A stretch of DNA of 34,912 nt from an uncultured Bacilli bacterium (GCA_944358145.1 CALVQO010000004.1:1-34912); one strand, 5' to 3'; shown: positions 1 through 7,758, counted from the first letter of the stretch. Numbers and translations: made by a program. The notes: generated from the sequence alone by a model not told the origin.

Positions 1-263
1 AAATTTTCTCTTCGAAAATCTGCTAACTCTTCTTCTTTTAATGTTGTAATATCTATCCCATCTAAGTAAATATTTCCACTTGTAACGGTATCAATCGTTG
101 ATATGGTATTTAAAAGTGTTGTTTTACCACTACCACTTGCACCCATGATAGCAACAAACTCTCCTTCTAAAACATCAAAGCTAATACCATCAACAGCCTT
201 GGTAATGTTTCCATGACTACCATAATATTTCTTCAAATTTTTAACTTCTAAAATTCTTTTCAA
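1..263 (-). CDS. BceA/YxdL-type ABC transporter ATP-binding protein (N-terminal part, cut by window edge)
   Basis: The first 87 codons of an ABC ATPase are present; the rest lies outside the window. The Walker A motif GASGSGKTTLL is clear, followed by NTISTIDTVTSG and YLDGIDI. That wording is characteristic of the BceA/YxdL group, which drives export or sensing of antimicrobial peptides (bacitracin-type resistance) together with a large FtsX-like permease. The cognate permease and two-component system would be expected to the left but cannot be seen. The start is a TTG at 261-263 preceded by GGTGAT (270-275), the only start with a ribosome site: the nearby ATG at 271 meets a stop after three codons. 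Family assignment to ABC ATPases is secure; the peptide-resistance subgroup is inferred from motif wording. Confidence 0.85.
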   Translation of the reverse strand, partial: MKRILEVKNLKKYYGSHGNITKAVDGISFDVLEGEFVAIMGASGSGKTTLLNTISTIDTVTSGNIYLDGIDITTLKEEELADFRREN

Positions 264-281
264 TTTTTCATCACCACTAAC

Positions 282-287
282 ATTATA
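282..287 (-). promoter_or_regulatory. Candidate -10 box for the ABC transporter gene
   Basis: TATAAT on the minus strand, 18 bases before the GGTGAT ribosome site. No convincing -35 is present: the position 17 bases upstream reads TACTTT, inside the palindrome at 295-320. The leader would be very short. Confidence 0.4.
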
Positions 288-292
288 ACAAA

Positions 293-320
293 CAAAAACT
301 GTAAAAAGTATTACAGTTTT
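293..320 (-). terminator. Terminator-like palindrome after the FkbM gene
   Basis: Perfect 10-bp inverted repeat (AAAACTGTAA, loop of 6, TTACAGTTTT) directly after the FkbM stop codon, followed on the minus strand by a short T run. It also occupies the -35 position of the ABC transporter promoter, so an operator role is an alternative. The stem is AT-rich and weak as a terminator. Confidence 0.5.
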
Positions 321-321
321 G

Positions 322-1245
322 TTATATTGCAATGAGAGTAATCTCGGTAGGATAAACATTACCACCATGATATCTTAAATAAAATTTATAAGTAGGATCC
401 ATCTCTTTAATCATTTTTGGTATTTTCCACAAATCTTCATTCTTATGATAAACAGAAATTAATAATTTTGGATGATCGTTTTTAATATGATTAATTGCAC
501 CCTTTAATGCCTCTTGTTCAAAGCCTTCAATATCCGCTTTAATGATAGTAATCTTCTCACCTATATCTTCATCTAAAGTTACCATAGGAATGGTGCCATC
601 ATCACTCATAAACACCGTATTCGCTGAAGCATCAACAGAACTATTAACAACCGAGAAAGAACCTTTCGTATCGCCCACTCCCTTTAAATAACAAACAACA
701 TTCGGATAATCACTCAAATTAGATACTAATACTTGATATGTTTCAGGAGTAATTTCATAGGCATAAATCTTCTGATAAGAATCCCCGTAATTACGTAAAA
801 AAGAAATCGTAGAATCTCCAGTATAAGCACCCAAATCAACAAATACTTCATTATTACATGATGGAATCAAATCCAAATCAAAATAATCATCATAACATTT
901 ATCAATTACTTCACTTAAAGTTGTAAAATCATAATGAACCCAATTATTTAGAATCGCATAAAGTAATTTTTTAGAACGATAATCTTCTAAATTTAAATAT
1001 AATTCTTCAAAATCACTCAAATGTTCTTTTAATTCTTGAACTTTCAATTCAATTTCTTCATAATTATTATTTTCTATATCCATACTCCCCCAATAAAGAA
1101 ATTGATTAAAAAATTTCATCATATTTCTCTTAGTAATATCTGAAATATTTTCAAAAGAAGAACGTATTTGATGATATAATTCTTCCTTGCTTAAACTTCG
1201 AATTTCATTTAATAACATTGCAAACTTTAAATCTATTTGATTCAT
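322..1245 (-). CDS. FkbM-family SAM-dependent methyltransferase
   Basis: 307 residues. The C-terminal two thirds carry an FkbM-type methyltransferase domain: the SAM-binding motif I reads FVDLGAYTGDS, followed by IYAYEITPETYQVL, and a later acidic motif IIKADIEGFEQEALKG with HPKLLISVYHK after it, all standard for this family. FkbM proteins O-methylate sugars or small-molecule hydroxyls. In Firmicutes they often modify cell-surface glycans, but the substrate here is unknown. The first 120 residues are helical and not recognised. The ATG at 1245 has a strong GGAGG site nine bases upstream. It is probably transcribed alone: inverted repeats lie on both sides, and neither neighbour is functionally linked. 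Confidence 0.85.
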   Translation of the reverse strand: MNQIDLKFAMLLNEIRSLSKEELYHQIRSSFENISDITKRNMMKFFNQFLYWGSMDIENNNYEEIELKVQELKEHLSDFEELYLNLEDYRSKKLLYAILNNWVHYDFTTLSEVIDKCYDDYFDLDLIPSCNNEVFVDLGAYTGDSTISFLRNYGDSYQKIYAYEITPETYQVLVSNLSDYPNVVCYLKGVGDTKGSFSVVNSSVDASANTVFMSDDGTIPMVTLDEDIGEKITIIKADIEGFEQEALKGAINHIKNDHPKLLISVYHKNEDLWKIPKMIKEMDPTYKFYLRYHGGNVYPTEITLIAI

Positions 1246-1279
1246 ATATTTAAATCCTCCGATTAAATATATGAAAAAG

Positions 1280-1300
1280 AAAATAATATATTATTATTTT
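1280..1300 (-). terminator. Weak AT-only inverted repeat over the stop of the HATPase gene
   Basis: Nine-base arms AAAATAATA and TATTATTTT separated by three bases, covering the stop codon of the upstream gene and followed on the minus strand by CTTTTTC. It contains only A-T pairs, so termination here would be inefficient. Confidence 0.3.
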
Positions 1301-2740
1301 TTAAATTTGTATCTTGTCGGATCTGTTGGTTCAATTAAATCACTTGTAAGCATAAGTGAAATAATTTCAGAAGCACGTGATTTTTTTAAATGAAATAACA
1401 CCTCTATATCCTCTCTCTTAAAATCATATTGATAAGTATACTTATTAAACAATTGCTGAATTTGATTATAAGTATTTCTTCTTATACTATTAGGAAGATT
1501 TTTATACATCCTAATCATAAAATAGTCTTCATCATTTACAAAATTTCCGGTCATAACCGGACTTTTTTCTTCAATAACCGGACTTTTTTTTATATATCCT
1601 TTATTAGGAAAAGAAACTGTAAAGGAAGAAACATCAGAACTAAACGCTGGTTTTACACTACAGTCATTATAAGATTCAACTATTCTAACAAGTCCACTTC
1701 CTCTTCTTTCCATAAAATGTAATCTATTAAAAATATCAGAGATTACTCTATTTCTACGCATAGAAGAAATTTTAGTTATATCAGCATTTTGAATAAAACT
1801 ACCATCAAGCATTCCTCCAGGTGATGTTATCTCTAGCCTATTATCAAACATATCAACATGAATCTCAGATCCAACAATCTGATAATCTCGATGAATAATA
1901 GCATTAACTAAAGCTTCTCTTATAGCCCGTATGGGATAGTCTTCAACTTCAACTCTTGTCATTCCAACAATTTGCCAACTTGTTTTTGAGTTGTTTTTTA
2001 TAAACATTTCAGCATTTTCTAATAACGAAATAATACTGCCTGTATATTCTTTATCATCTATGGCATCACCATCAACAGTACCCTTAACTAACCCTTTCCA
2101 TCTTGTACAAAATATTCTTGACTGAGTAAGCAAACCTTGATCAGATAACAATAATCCAGCATTCGTAACTTTATTTTCATTTGTCATTAGTTCTAAAGAA
2201 ATATAATCTTTATTCTGATTAATCTCTTTCCCCAGTTTCACGCTTTAAAGTAGCATTTAAAAGAGTAAAACTCACATCCGTTAAGCCATATATACTTGGC
2301 AATTCATCAAAAGTAGTATTTTGACCTTTCAAAATCAAATTATACAAAATATGCTTAGGCGCAGGAATTGATTCATTGCCTGCTCTAATATATGCCTCCT
2401 TTCTGCCATCAGAAATAAAATAATATGGAGTTCTAGGTCCATCTCCAATTTTTATTTCCAAAAAATCTAAATTATTCTTTTTAAAACTTTTTAACTCATA
2501 TCTTGGAAGCGGTGTAATTTTAGCATTTATTAATTCAGATACTTTTTCTGAATCTTTCTCCACATTCACAAGACCAACTTCCTTTTTATCATTATCTCTA
2601 ATACCAAATAGCAAAATGCCTCCATTAGTGTTAGCAAATGCTGAAACTGATTTTAGCCAACTTTTCGGCTTTTGATATTCTACTTTTTCCTTAAAATCTA
2701 TATTTGTATTTTCTACATTTAAATTCTGATTCAAATCCAT
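1294..2740 (-). pseudogene. AlbA_2/HATPase_c_4 ATP-binding regulator (COG2865-like), split by a frameshift
   Basis: Two overlapping reading frames form one gene. The first (2219-2740, 173 aa) is an AlbA_2 (Schlafen AAA_4-like) domain with WLKSVSAFANTNGGILLFGI. The second (1294-2241) contains a GHKL-like ATPase segment (REALVNAIIHRDY, then LEITSPGGM) and a C-terminal winged-helix region with KKSRASEIISLML. In intact relatives these are one protein of about 480 residues. The frames join if one base is removed from the four-C run at 2230-2233 (GGGGAAAG on the minus strand). The apparent GTG start of the second part lies inside conserved sequence, so it is not a real start. The linker contains KSPVIEEKSPVM, a short tandem repeat. 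The gene is either inactive or shows an indel error in the assembly. Its ATG at 2740 has an AGGGGG site. Confidence 0.8.
1555..1590. repeat. Tandem AACCGGACTTTTTT repeat inside the HATPase gene
   Basis: Two copies of AACCGGACTTTTTT, 21 bases apart, encode the KSPVIEEKSPV linker on the minus strand. The same 32-base arrangement recurs in the gene's upstream region (2873-2904) with one extra T. Confidence 0.8.
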
Positions 2741-2765
2741 TATTCTAATCCCCCTGACTATTAAT

Positions 2766-2771
2766 ATTATA
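2766..2771 (-). promoter_or_regulatory. Candidate -10 box for the AlbA_2/HATPase gene
   Basis: TATAAT on the minus strand, 25 bases before the start codon. The matching -35 position reads TGGCTA, a poor fit. Confidence 0.4.
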
Positions 2772-2826
2772 CTATATACAGCAATTATTAGCCACTTAAA
2801 ATTACACCAAATAATTAATTCAAATT

Positions 2827-2905
2827 AACCGGACTTTTTTTTAATAATTCTCAAAAAAGTCCGGTTATAAGCGGACTTTTTTTCTTCAATAACCGGACTT
2901 TTTTC
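2827..2905. repeat. Cluster of four AACCGGACTTTTTT repeats in alternating orientation
   Basis: Copies lie at 2827-2840 (+), 2853-2866 (inverted), 2871-2883 (+) and 2891-2905 (+). The first two form a perfect 14-bp inverted repeat. The second and third form an 11-bp hairpin (2853-2882). The last two copy the coding repeat at 1555-1590. The intergenic stretch between the HATPase gene and the tnpB right end holds this cluster and no gene. Confidence 0.8.
2853..2883. terminator. Bidirectional terminator hairpin within the repeat cluster
   Basis: AAAAAAGTCCG, eight-base loop, CGGACTTTTTT. The GC core with an A run before and a T run after would act on both strands. It would shield the HATPase gene from transcription leaving tnpB. 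Confidence 0.6.
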
Positions 2906-2959
2906 TCATCTTTAAAACGTTTATTTAATAACAGCTTTAATATTTCTATAATAACTAAG

Positions 2960-3096
2960 CGAACATAAGAATTAACTTACGTTAATTCGCCGAACCTCAC
3001 GATTCGTTTTTTCTGCTGTAATTTCTTACATAACAGACATTAACTCCGAGAGTCGCTCCCGTACTTCTTTTATTTATTTTATATTCCTATTTTAAT
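2960..3096 (-). ncRNA. Putative omega-RNA / right end of the IS605-type tnpB element
   Basis: Just downstream of tnpB on the minus strand are consecutive hairpins closed by GNRA-type tetraloops: TGTAA-GAAA-TTACA (3017-3030, with outer CTG/CAG pairs), CGAATC-GTGA-GGTTCG (2991-3006) and GAATTAAC-GTAA-GTTAATTC (2969-2988). A short GGGAG/CTCTC hairpin precedes them near 3045-3062. TnpB nucleases use an RNA made from the tnpB 3' end and the transposon right end, with the guide taken from flanking DNA. The position and the dense structure fit that. The exact element end (probably near 2955-2965) and the guide are not determined. Covariation is untested. Confidence 0.55.
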
Positions 3097-4233
3097 TTAA
3101 TTGTTGTAACATTTCAACCCCTCATGTAATATGTTTAAGCTTGCATTGTAATCTCGCTCTATTTCTAATCCACATTTACTACAATAATACTACCTTATTC
3201 TTATATTTTTCATTAATTCATTCTTATTTCCACATCTACTACATATCTGTGATGATGCATAATATGGATTTACTTGTATAAATATCTTATTTAACCAGTT
3301 GCACTTATATTTGAGTATTCTTATAATTTCACTGAATGTTGCACTTGCGATTTCTTTTCGCAAATGTTTGTGATTATTTTTATTTTCTAACATTTTCTTT
3401 ACTTGGAGCTTTTCTGCAATTATAATATCATGATGAGCGGTTATTTGTTTCACTATTTTCTCTACTGTCTTTTTTCTAGCGTTTTTTAGTTTTCGATATA
3501 CTTCTTCTAATTTTTTCTTACTCTTAATATAATTCTTACTTCCTTTTATTTTTCTAGATAATTCTTGTTGTAATCTTTTTATCTTTCTTTCATATTTATC
3601 TAAATATCTAGGATTGCCATAATATTCTTTATTACTGGTAACAACTAAGTTTTTTACTCCTATATCTATTCCTACAGCTTTATTCGTTGTTTTTTCTGGT
3701 AACTTTATTTCTTCTTCTACACATACAGACACATAAAAGCGTATTCCAATTTCTTTAATGGTTGCATTTAATATTCTTCCTGGTAACTTATCTAAATTAC
3801 GATATCCTCTTATTTTAACCTCCTTTAATTTAGGTAATTCTATTACTCTTCTTTTTAAATCTACTTTTATATTTTCGTAAACTGTACCTTTATAACTGCT
3901 TGTAACAAAGCTAGTGCGAAAGCTTTCTTTCACTCCTTTTTTCTTAAATTTCGGATACCCTCCAAAACCTTTTTCAAACAATCCAAAACCCACCATTAAA
4001 TCAGTAATGGCATTTTGTAGTGAACAACTATCTACTTCTTTTAAAAATGAATAGTCTTTTTTTAATCCTGGTAATTCTTTTATTAAATCAAATTTTGTTA
4101 AATATTTATTATTTCTTTTTAAATCCAAACAATAATTATAAACAAACCTCGTACATCCAAATGTTTTATGAATTAACGCTATTTGTTCTTCATTTGGATA
4201 CAAACGAAATTGATATGCTTTATGTATTTTCAT
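3097..4233 (-). pseudogene. tnpB: IS200/IS605-family TnpB (OrfB) with premature stop
   Basis: RNA-guided nuclease/transposon accessory protein. The N-terminal HTH starts MKIHKAYQFRLYPNEEQ. RuvC motif I is KAVGIDIGVKNLVV and motif II is IIIAEKLQV. A zinc finger begins with CSRCG. A TAG at 3190-3192 then cuts the protein, but the same frame continues for 30 more codons with YYCSKCG (second half of the finger) and ERDYNASLNI (third catalytic Asp of RuvC), ending with TAA at 3097. So this is a nonsense mutation, and the truncated product lacks an essential catalytic residue. The ATG at 4233 is chosen over the upstream start: it matches family N-termini, has GGGGTGA before it, and lies after the promoter. 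No tnpA is present, so the element is not autonomous. Confidence 0.85.
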
Positions 4234-4255
4234 TATCTTCACCCCTGATAATAAA

Positions 4256-4284
4256 ATTATACAACAAATACATATGTTCGTCAA
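4256..4284 (-). promoter_or_regulatory. Promoter of tnpB
   Basis: TTGACG (4279-4284), 17-base spacer, TATAAT (4256-4261) on the minus strand: a near-consensus sigma-A promoter. It lies just upstream of the ATG at 4233 and supports that start. Confidence 0.75.
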
Positions 4285-4300
4285 TAATAAATTTTAAAAA

Positions 4301-4320
4301 TACACGTATTTTGAAGTGTA
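4301..4320 (-). repeat. Candidate left-end hairpin of the IS605-type element
   Basis: TACAC and GTGTA arms around a ten-base loop, with an overlapping inverted repeat AAAATAC-AC-GTATTTT at 4297-4312. It lies between the nrdG terminator and the tnpB promoter, where the left-end hairpin recognised by TnpA would be expected. The exact boundary is not resolved. Confidence 0.4.
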
Positions 4321-4329
4321 CTTTCCTAT

Positions 4330-4370
4330 AAGATAAAAAAAGAAAAACATATTCTAAATATAAATATGTT
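4330..4370 (-). terminator. Terminator of the nrdD operon
   Basis: AACATATT and AATATGTT arms (4346-4353 and 4363-4370) with the nrdG stop codon in the loop, followed on the minus strand by TTTCTTTTTTT. Confidence 0.65.
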
Positions 4371-4905
4371 CTTCTCTTCTTTTTGGCGCTTCATAATTAA
4401 TTGGATCTTTATATTTTTCTACTAAACAAACTTTATCTTCTGCTAAGCTCTTAGCAACATCAATAACCCTTTGATTTCTAGAACCCTTAAAATATAAAGA
4501 AAGACTTTTCTCTTTTAAAATAAACTTTCCATCTACTAAAACATCAATATAATTTAAGAATTCTCTTCGGTCTTTATCCTCTAACATATCTTCATATAAA
4601 AATCCCGTATAACACCATACATTAAGACCAATACTTTTGGCATACTTTGCAATAACAGCACATTCTTTTGATTGATAAACAGGATCTCCTCCCGAAAATG
4701 TAATACCATCCTGTCCTTCTAATTCATCTAACGCAAGAAGAACATCCTCAATATCAACAAGCATTCCCTTATTAAAATCCCAAGTAGATGGATTTTGGCA
4801 ACCAGGACAGTGATGACCACAGCCTTGGGTCCATAACACAGCCCTGATACCTTCACCATCTACAATCGAATCTCTTTGGATATCGCTAGCTAAACGAATT
4901 TGCAT
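4354..4905 (-). CDS. nrdG: Anaerobic ribonucleoside-triphosphate reductase activating enzyme (radical SAM)
   Basis: 183 residues. NrdG binds a [4Fe-4S] cluster and S-adenosylmethionine and generates the glycyl radical on class III ribonucleotide reductase. The radical-SAM cysteines are CGHHCPGC (Cys29, Cys33, Cys36) after the family start QIRLASDIQRDSIVDGEGIR, and the GGDPVYQ segment (TFSGGDP) follows. Length is normal for NrdG. The ATG overlaps the stop of the upstream 56-residue ORF as TAATG, so translation is coupled. It is the last gene of the nrdD operon and ends in a TAG embedded in a terminator hairpin. Confidence 0.95.
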   Translation of the reverse strand: MQIRLASDIQRDSIVDGEGIRAVLWTQGCGHHCPGCQNPSTWDFNKGMLVDIEDVLLALDELEGQDGITFSGGDPVYQSKECAVIAKYAKSIGLNVWCYTGFLYEDMLEDKDRREFLNYIDVLVDGKFILKEKSLSLYFKGSRNQRVIDVAKSLAEDKVCLVEKYKDPINYEAPKRREEHIYI

Positions 4906-5075
4906 TATGCTCTCTTTTCGTTTAAAATACCTTGAACAGAATGTTTTACACGATCTCTTTCTTCTGCTTTTTTACCATTATTGAATCTGTCTGTTGTACC
5001 AACCAAATAACCAGTTATTCTTCTGATTCTTTCAAATTTAACCCCTTCGCCAACAATTCTTTCACTATCTTTCAT
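4905..5075 (-). CDS. Separate glycyl-radical segment of class III ribonucleotide reductase (56 aa)
   Basis: The short ORF encodes 56 residues containing FERIRRITGYLVG, a near match to the glycyl-radical signature (RxxGY), then DRFNNGKKAEERDRVKH. In most class III reductases this segment is the C-terminus of NrdD itself. Here NrdD ends just before it, and this ORF starts 15 bases later with its own GGAAGGA site and ATG at 5075. It is in the same frame as nrdD, separated by the nrdD TAG and five codons. Its TAA overlaps the nrdG ATG. The likely role is to supply the radical glycine as a second subunit, by analogy with the GrcA/YfiD spare-part proteins of pyruvate formate-lyase. Short annotated reductase fragments of this type exist in some Firmicutes. 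Function as a separate subunit is inference. Confidence 0.8.
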   Translation of the reverse strand: MKDSERIVGEGVKFERIRRITGYLVGTTDRFNNGKKAEERDRVKHSVQGILNEKRA

Positions 5076-5090
5076 ATTTATCCTTCCCTT

Positions 5091-7373
5091 CTAATTTCCA
5101 TAATAAGATAGACTTGCATTTTTAACTCTCTCAACCGTTACACCCTCTGCTTCATGTCTACCACAGCCTGGGCAAACATCATTAATAACTCCTGTATATC
5201 CACAAACTGGATCACGATCGACTGGATGATTAATTGCTCCATATCCAATATCATTATCATGCATTAAACGTACAATTGCTTCAAATGCTTCTAAGTTATT
5301 CGCTGTATCTCCATCAAGTTCAATATAACTGATATGACCTCCATTTGTATATTTATGATATTTACCTTCAATTTTAAGTTTATCTGCAACACTAATATCA
5401 TAATATACTGGAACATGGAATGAATTTGTATAATACTCTCTATCCGTTATCCCTGGAATAATACCATAAATAGACTGATCAATTCTTGTAAATCTACCAC
5501 TCAAACCTTCCGCAGGGGTAGCAATAAGTGAGAAATTAAGTTTATATTCTTCAACATACTCATCACACTTATTTCTCATAAATTTAATGATTTCAAGTCC
5601 TAATTTTTGAGCTTTCTCATCTTCTCCATGATGATGACCACATAAAGCCTTCAAACATTCAGCAAGACCAATAAAACCTATTGTAAGTGTTCCATTTTTA
5701 AGAACAGGCTTTAATCTTGAATTTGGTTTTAATCCTTTTGAATCAATCCATACACCTTGACCAAGCAAGAATGGAAAATTATAAACCTTTTTACTACATT
5801 GAAGTTCAAATCTTTCTAATAATTGATCTTTAACCATATCCATGATACTTTCAAGTTCTTCGTAGAACCCTTTCATATCCACTTTTTTACCATCCAAAAT
5901 TCCATGCTTAATACCAAGTCTTGGTAGATTAATCGTTGTAAAGGATAGATTTCCTCTTCCTGGAACCACTTCATTATCCGGATTCGCTGGATTAGCCATT
6001 ACCCTCGTACGGCATCCCATATAAGCAATTTCCGTTTTATAATCTCCAGGTTTATAATATGGTAAATTAAATGACGCATCAATAAATGAGAAATTTGGAA
6101 ATAATCTTTTCGCAGAAACCTTACAAGATAACTGAAACAAATCATAGTTAGGTTCACCAGGATTATAATTAAGTCCTTCTTTAACCTTAAAGATTGAAAT
6201 TGGGAATATTGGTGTTTCACCCTTTCCTAACCCAGCATCAGCGGCAAGCAAATAATTTTTCGTAACCATTCTTCCTTCTGGAGAAACATCTGTACCAAAG
6301 TTAATAGATGAAAATGGTACTTGTGCACCTGCTCTAGAATGCATCGTATTTAAATTATGAATAAATGCTTCCATTGCTTGATAAGTCATTCTATTTGTCT
6401 TAGCTATAGCCTTATCATAAGAAACTCTAAATATTCTTTCCACTTCACTACTATCTTTATAATATTCTTCAAAATCACTGATATCAAATTCAATAGACTT
6501 TAATTTGTCAATATCTTTAACAATATGATCCCATTTAATCAAATTAACAAATCCCATTAAATCAAAGTAATCATATAAAGTTTGTTTAAATTGTTTCTTA
6601 AATGTTTTTAAAACGCCAGGTGCTAAGAAATAATCAAAAGCTGGAATACTTTGTCCACCATGTTGATCATTTTGATTCGATTGAATTGCTATTGCTGCTA
6701 GTGCAGAATAACTCATAATATCTTGTGGACAACGTAAGAATCCATGTCCAGTTGAAAAGCCATCTTTAAACAACTCTAATAAATCAATTTGACAACAAGT
6801 AGTAGTACCCATTGGTAAGAAATCCATATCATGAATATGAATCGTTCCATTATCATGTGCCTCTGCAAATTTTGGATCCATCATATATGATTTAGCAAAT
6901 TCTTTTGATAAATTACTTCCATATTGAAGCATCGTACCCATTGCAGAATTTCCATCAATGTTACCATTTTCTCTTTTATTATCATCTTCTAAAGCTGTCT
7001 TCAAAGATAAAGATTCAACAATTTTCATTAATTTATGATATCTTTTTTGAAAAACATCTCTTGATTCCGCTCTTCTTTTACGATAACTTGAAAATGATTT
7101 TAATACATCATCATAACCAAGTTCTGAAAGTTTAGATTCAATTAAATCTTGAATATCCTCAATTTTAATAATTTCTAAACCAGCATATTTTTCTTTAATA
7201 GTATCAATAACACTATTAAAAACTTTATTACTGTCTTCCGGATTATAGTTTTCATTTAATGCACTATCAAATCCTTTTTTAACAGCAATAGCAATCTTTT
7301 CTTCATTAAATGCAACTTTCTTCCCATCTCTTTTAATAACTTTTAATGAATCTAACTTCGCATCTGTTTTCAT
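5091..7373 (-). CDS. nrdD: Anaerobic (class III) ribonucleoside-triphosphate reductase, large subunit
   Basis: 760 residues. It reduces ribonucleoside triphosphates to deoxyribonucleotides without oxygen. An N-terminal ATP-cone (residues about 10-100, KVIKRDGKKVAFNEEKI) gives allosteric control. The catalytic barrel follows, with GTTTCCQIDL, NDQHGGQSIPAFDY and NTMHSRAGAQVPFSS. The C-terminus has a cysteine motif CGYTGVINDVCPGCGR, normally the zinc site that precedes the radical loop. The expected RxxGY glycine loop is absent: the chain ends VERVKNASLSYYGN at a TAG, and the loop sits on the next ORF. It is the first gene of nrdD > radical ORF > nrdG. The ATG at 7373 has a GGAGGG site and a good promoter upstream. 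Confidence 0.95.
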   Translation of the reverse strand: MKTDAKLDSLKVIKRDGKKVAFNEEKIAIAVKKGFDSALNENYNPEDSNKVFNSVIDTIKEKYAGLEIIKIEDIQDLIESKLSELGYDDVLKSFSSYRKRRAESRDVFQKRYHKLMKIVESLSLKTALEDDNKRENGNIDGNSAMGTMLQYGSNLSKEFAKSYMMDPKFAEAHDNGTIHIHDMDFLPMGTTTCCQIDLLELFKDGFSTGHGFLRCPQDIMSYSALAAIAIQSNQNDQHGGQSIPAFDYFLAPGVLKTFKKQFKQTLYDYFDLMGFVNLIKWDHIVKDIDKLKSIEFDISDFEEYYKDSSEVERIFRVSYDKAIAKTNRMTYQAMEAFIHNLNTMHSRAGAQVPFSSINFGTDVSPEGRMVTKNYLLAADAGLGKGETPIFPISIFKVKEGLNYNPGEPNYDLFQLSCKVSAKRLFPNFSFIDASFNLPYYKPGDYKTEIAYMGCRTRVMANPANPDNEVVPGRGNLSFTTINLPRLGIKHGILDGKKVDMKGFYEELESIMDMVKDQLLERFELQCSKKVYNFPFLLGQGVWIDSKGLKPNSRLKPVLKNGTLTIGFIGLAECLKALCGHHHGEDEKAQKLGLEIIKFMRNKCDEYVEEYKLNFSLIATPAEGLSGRFTRIDQSIYGIIPGITDREYYTNSFHVPVYYDISVADKLKIEGKYHKYTNGGHISYIELDGDTANNLEAFEAIVRLMHDNDIGYGAINHPVDRDPVCGYTGVINDVCPGCGRHEAEGVTVERVKNASLSYYGN

Positions 7374-7411
7374 AAACTTCCCTCCACTTTATACATCTAC
7401 GATACAACTTG

Positions 7412-7440
7412 ATTATAAATTCATATATAGAAAAAAACAA
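7412..7440 (-). promoter_or_regulatory. Promoter of the nrdD operon
   Basis: TTGTTT (7435-7440), 17-base spacer, TATAAT (7412-7417) on the minus strand, 38 bases before the nrdD ATG. No convincing NrdR box pair was seen, although TATATATGAATTTATA-like sequence lies in the spacer. Confidence 0.65.
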
Positions 7441-7758
7441 GTCATTTTTTAGACAAATTTTTGCCATTTTTTATAGATGCCCGTAAACACTGGGAAGGAT
7501 TAAAAATTTTTTTTGTTCGCTTTACGACAATTGACACAAATTTAACAAAATTAAGGTTAGAGTTTTTTAAAAAAACAAGAAAGTCAATTTTTAAGAAATT
7601 AAAAAAGTTTGTTTTTCCCTAAAATAAGCCAAAAAGCAAAATGCTTTTTTTAAAAAAATGAAGATTAAGCTATTTTAAAAAAAGTCAAACCTCAATTTTT
7701 AGCTAAAAATTATCAACACAAAAAAAATTAAGAAACAAGTGATAACACCACAAAATAC
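7441..7758. other. AT-rich non-coding stretch upstream of nrdD
   Basis: No ORF of note on either strand. The one clear structure is AAAAAGCA-AAA-TGCTTTTT (7631-7649), which could terminate in either direction but has no gene leading into it. A CCCGTAAACACTGGG motif (7490-7504) is the only GC-richer patch. I see no riboswitch I can name. Confidence 0.5.

Noticed and set aside
1429-1722. Plus-strand ORF of 97 codons opposite the HATPase gene.
   Set aside because: It is the complement of conserved coding sequence, is Ile/Phe-rich, and has no ribosome site.
2827-2905. CRISPR array in the AACCGGACTTTTTT cluster.
   Set aside because: Units are only about 14 bases, alternate in orientation, have irregular spacing, and there are no cas genes.
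3190-7373. Possibility that TAG is a sense codon in this organism (in-frame continuation after the stops of nrdD and tnpB).
   Set aside because: nrdG, the 140-residue operon protein, tmcAL and the tandem-HTH gene all end at TAG, with a terminator, a coupled start or the end of conserved sequence right after it, so TAG is a normal stop.
7631-7649. Hairpin AAAAAGCA-AAA-TGCTTTTT as evidence of a small RNA upstream of nrdD.
   Set aside because: No promoter with both boxes was found leading into it on either strand; in such AT-rich DNA a hairpin alone is weak evidence.
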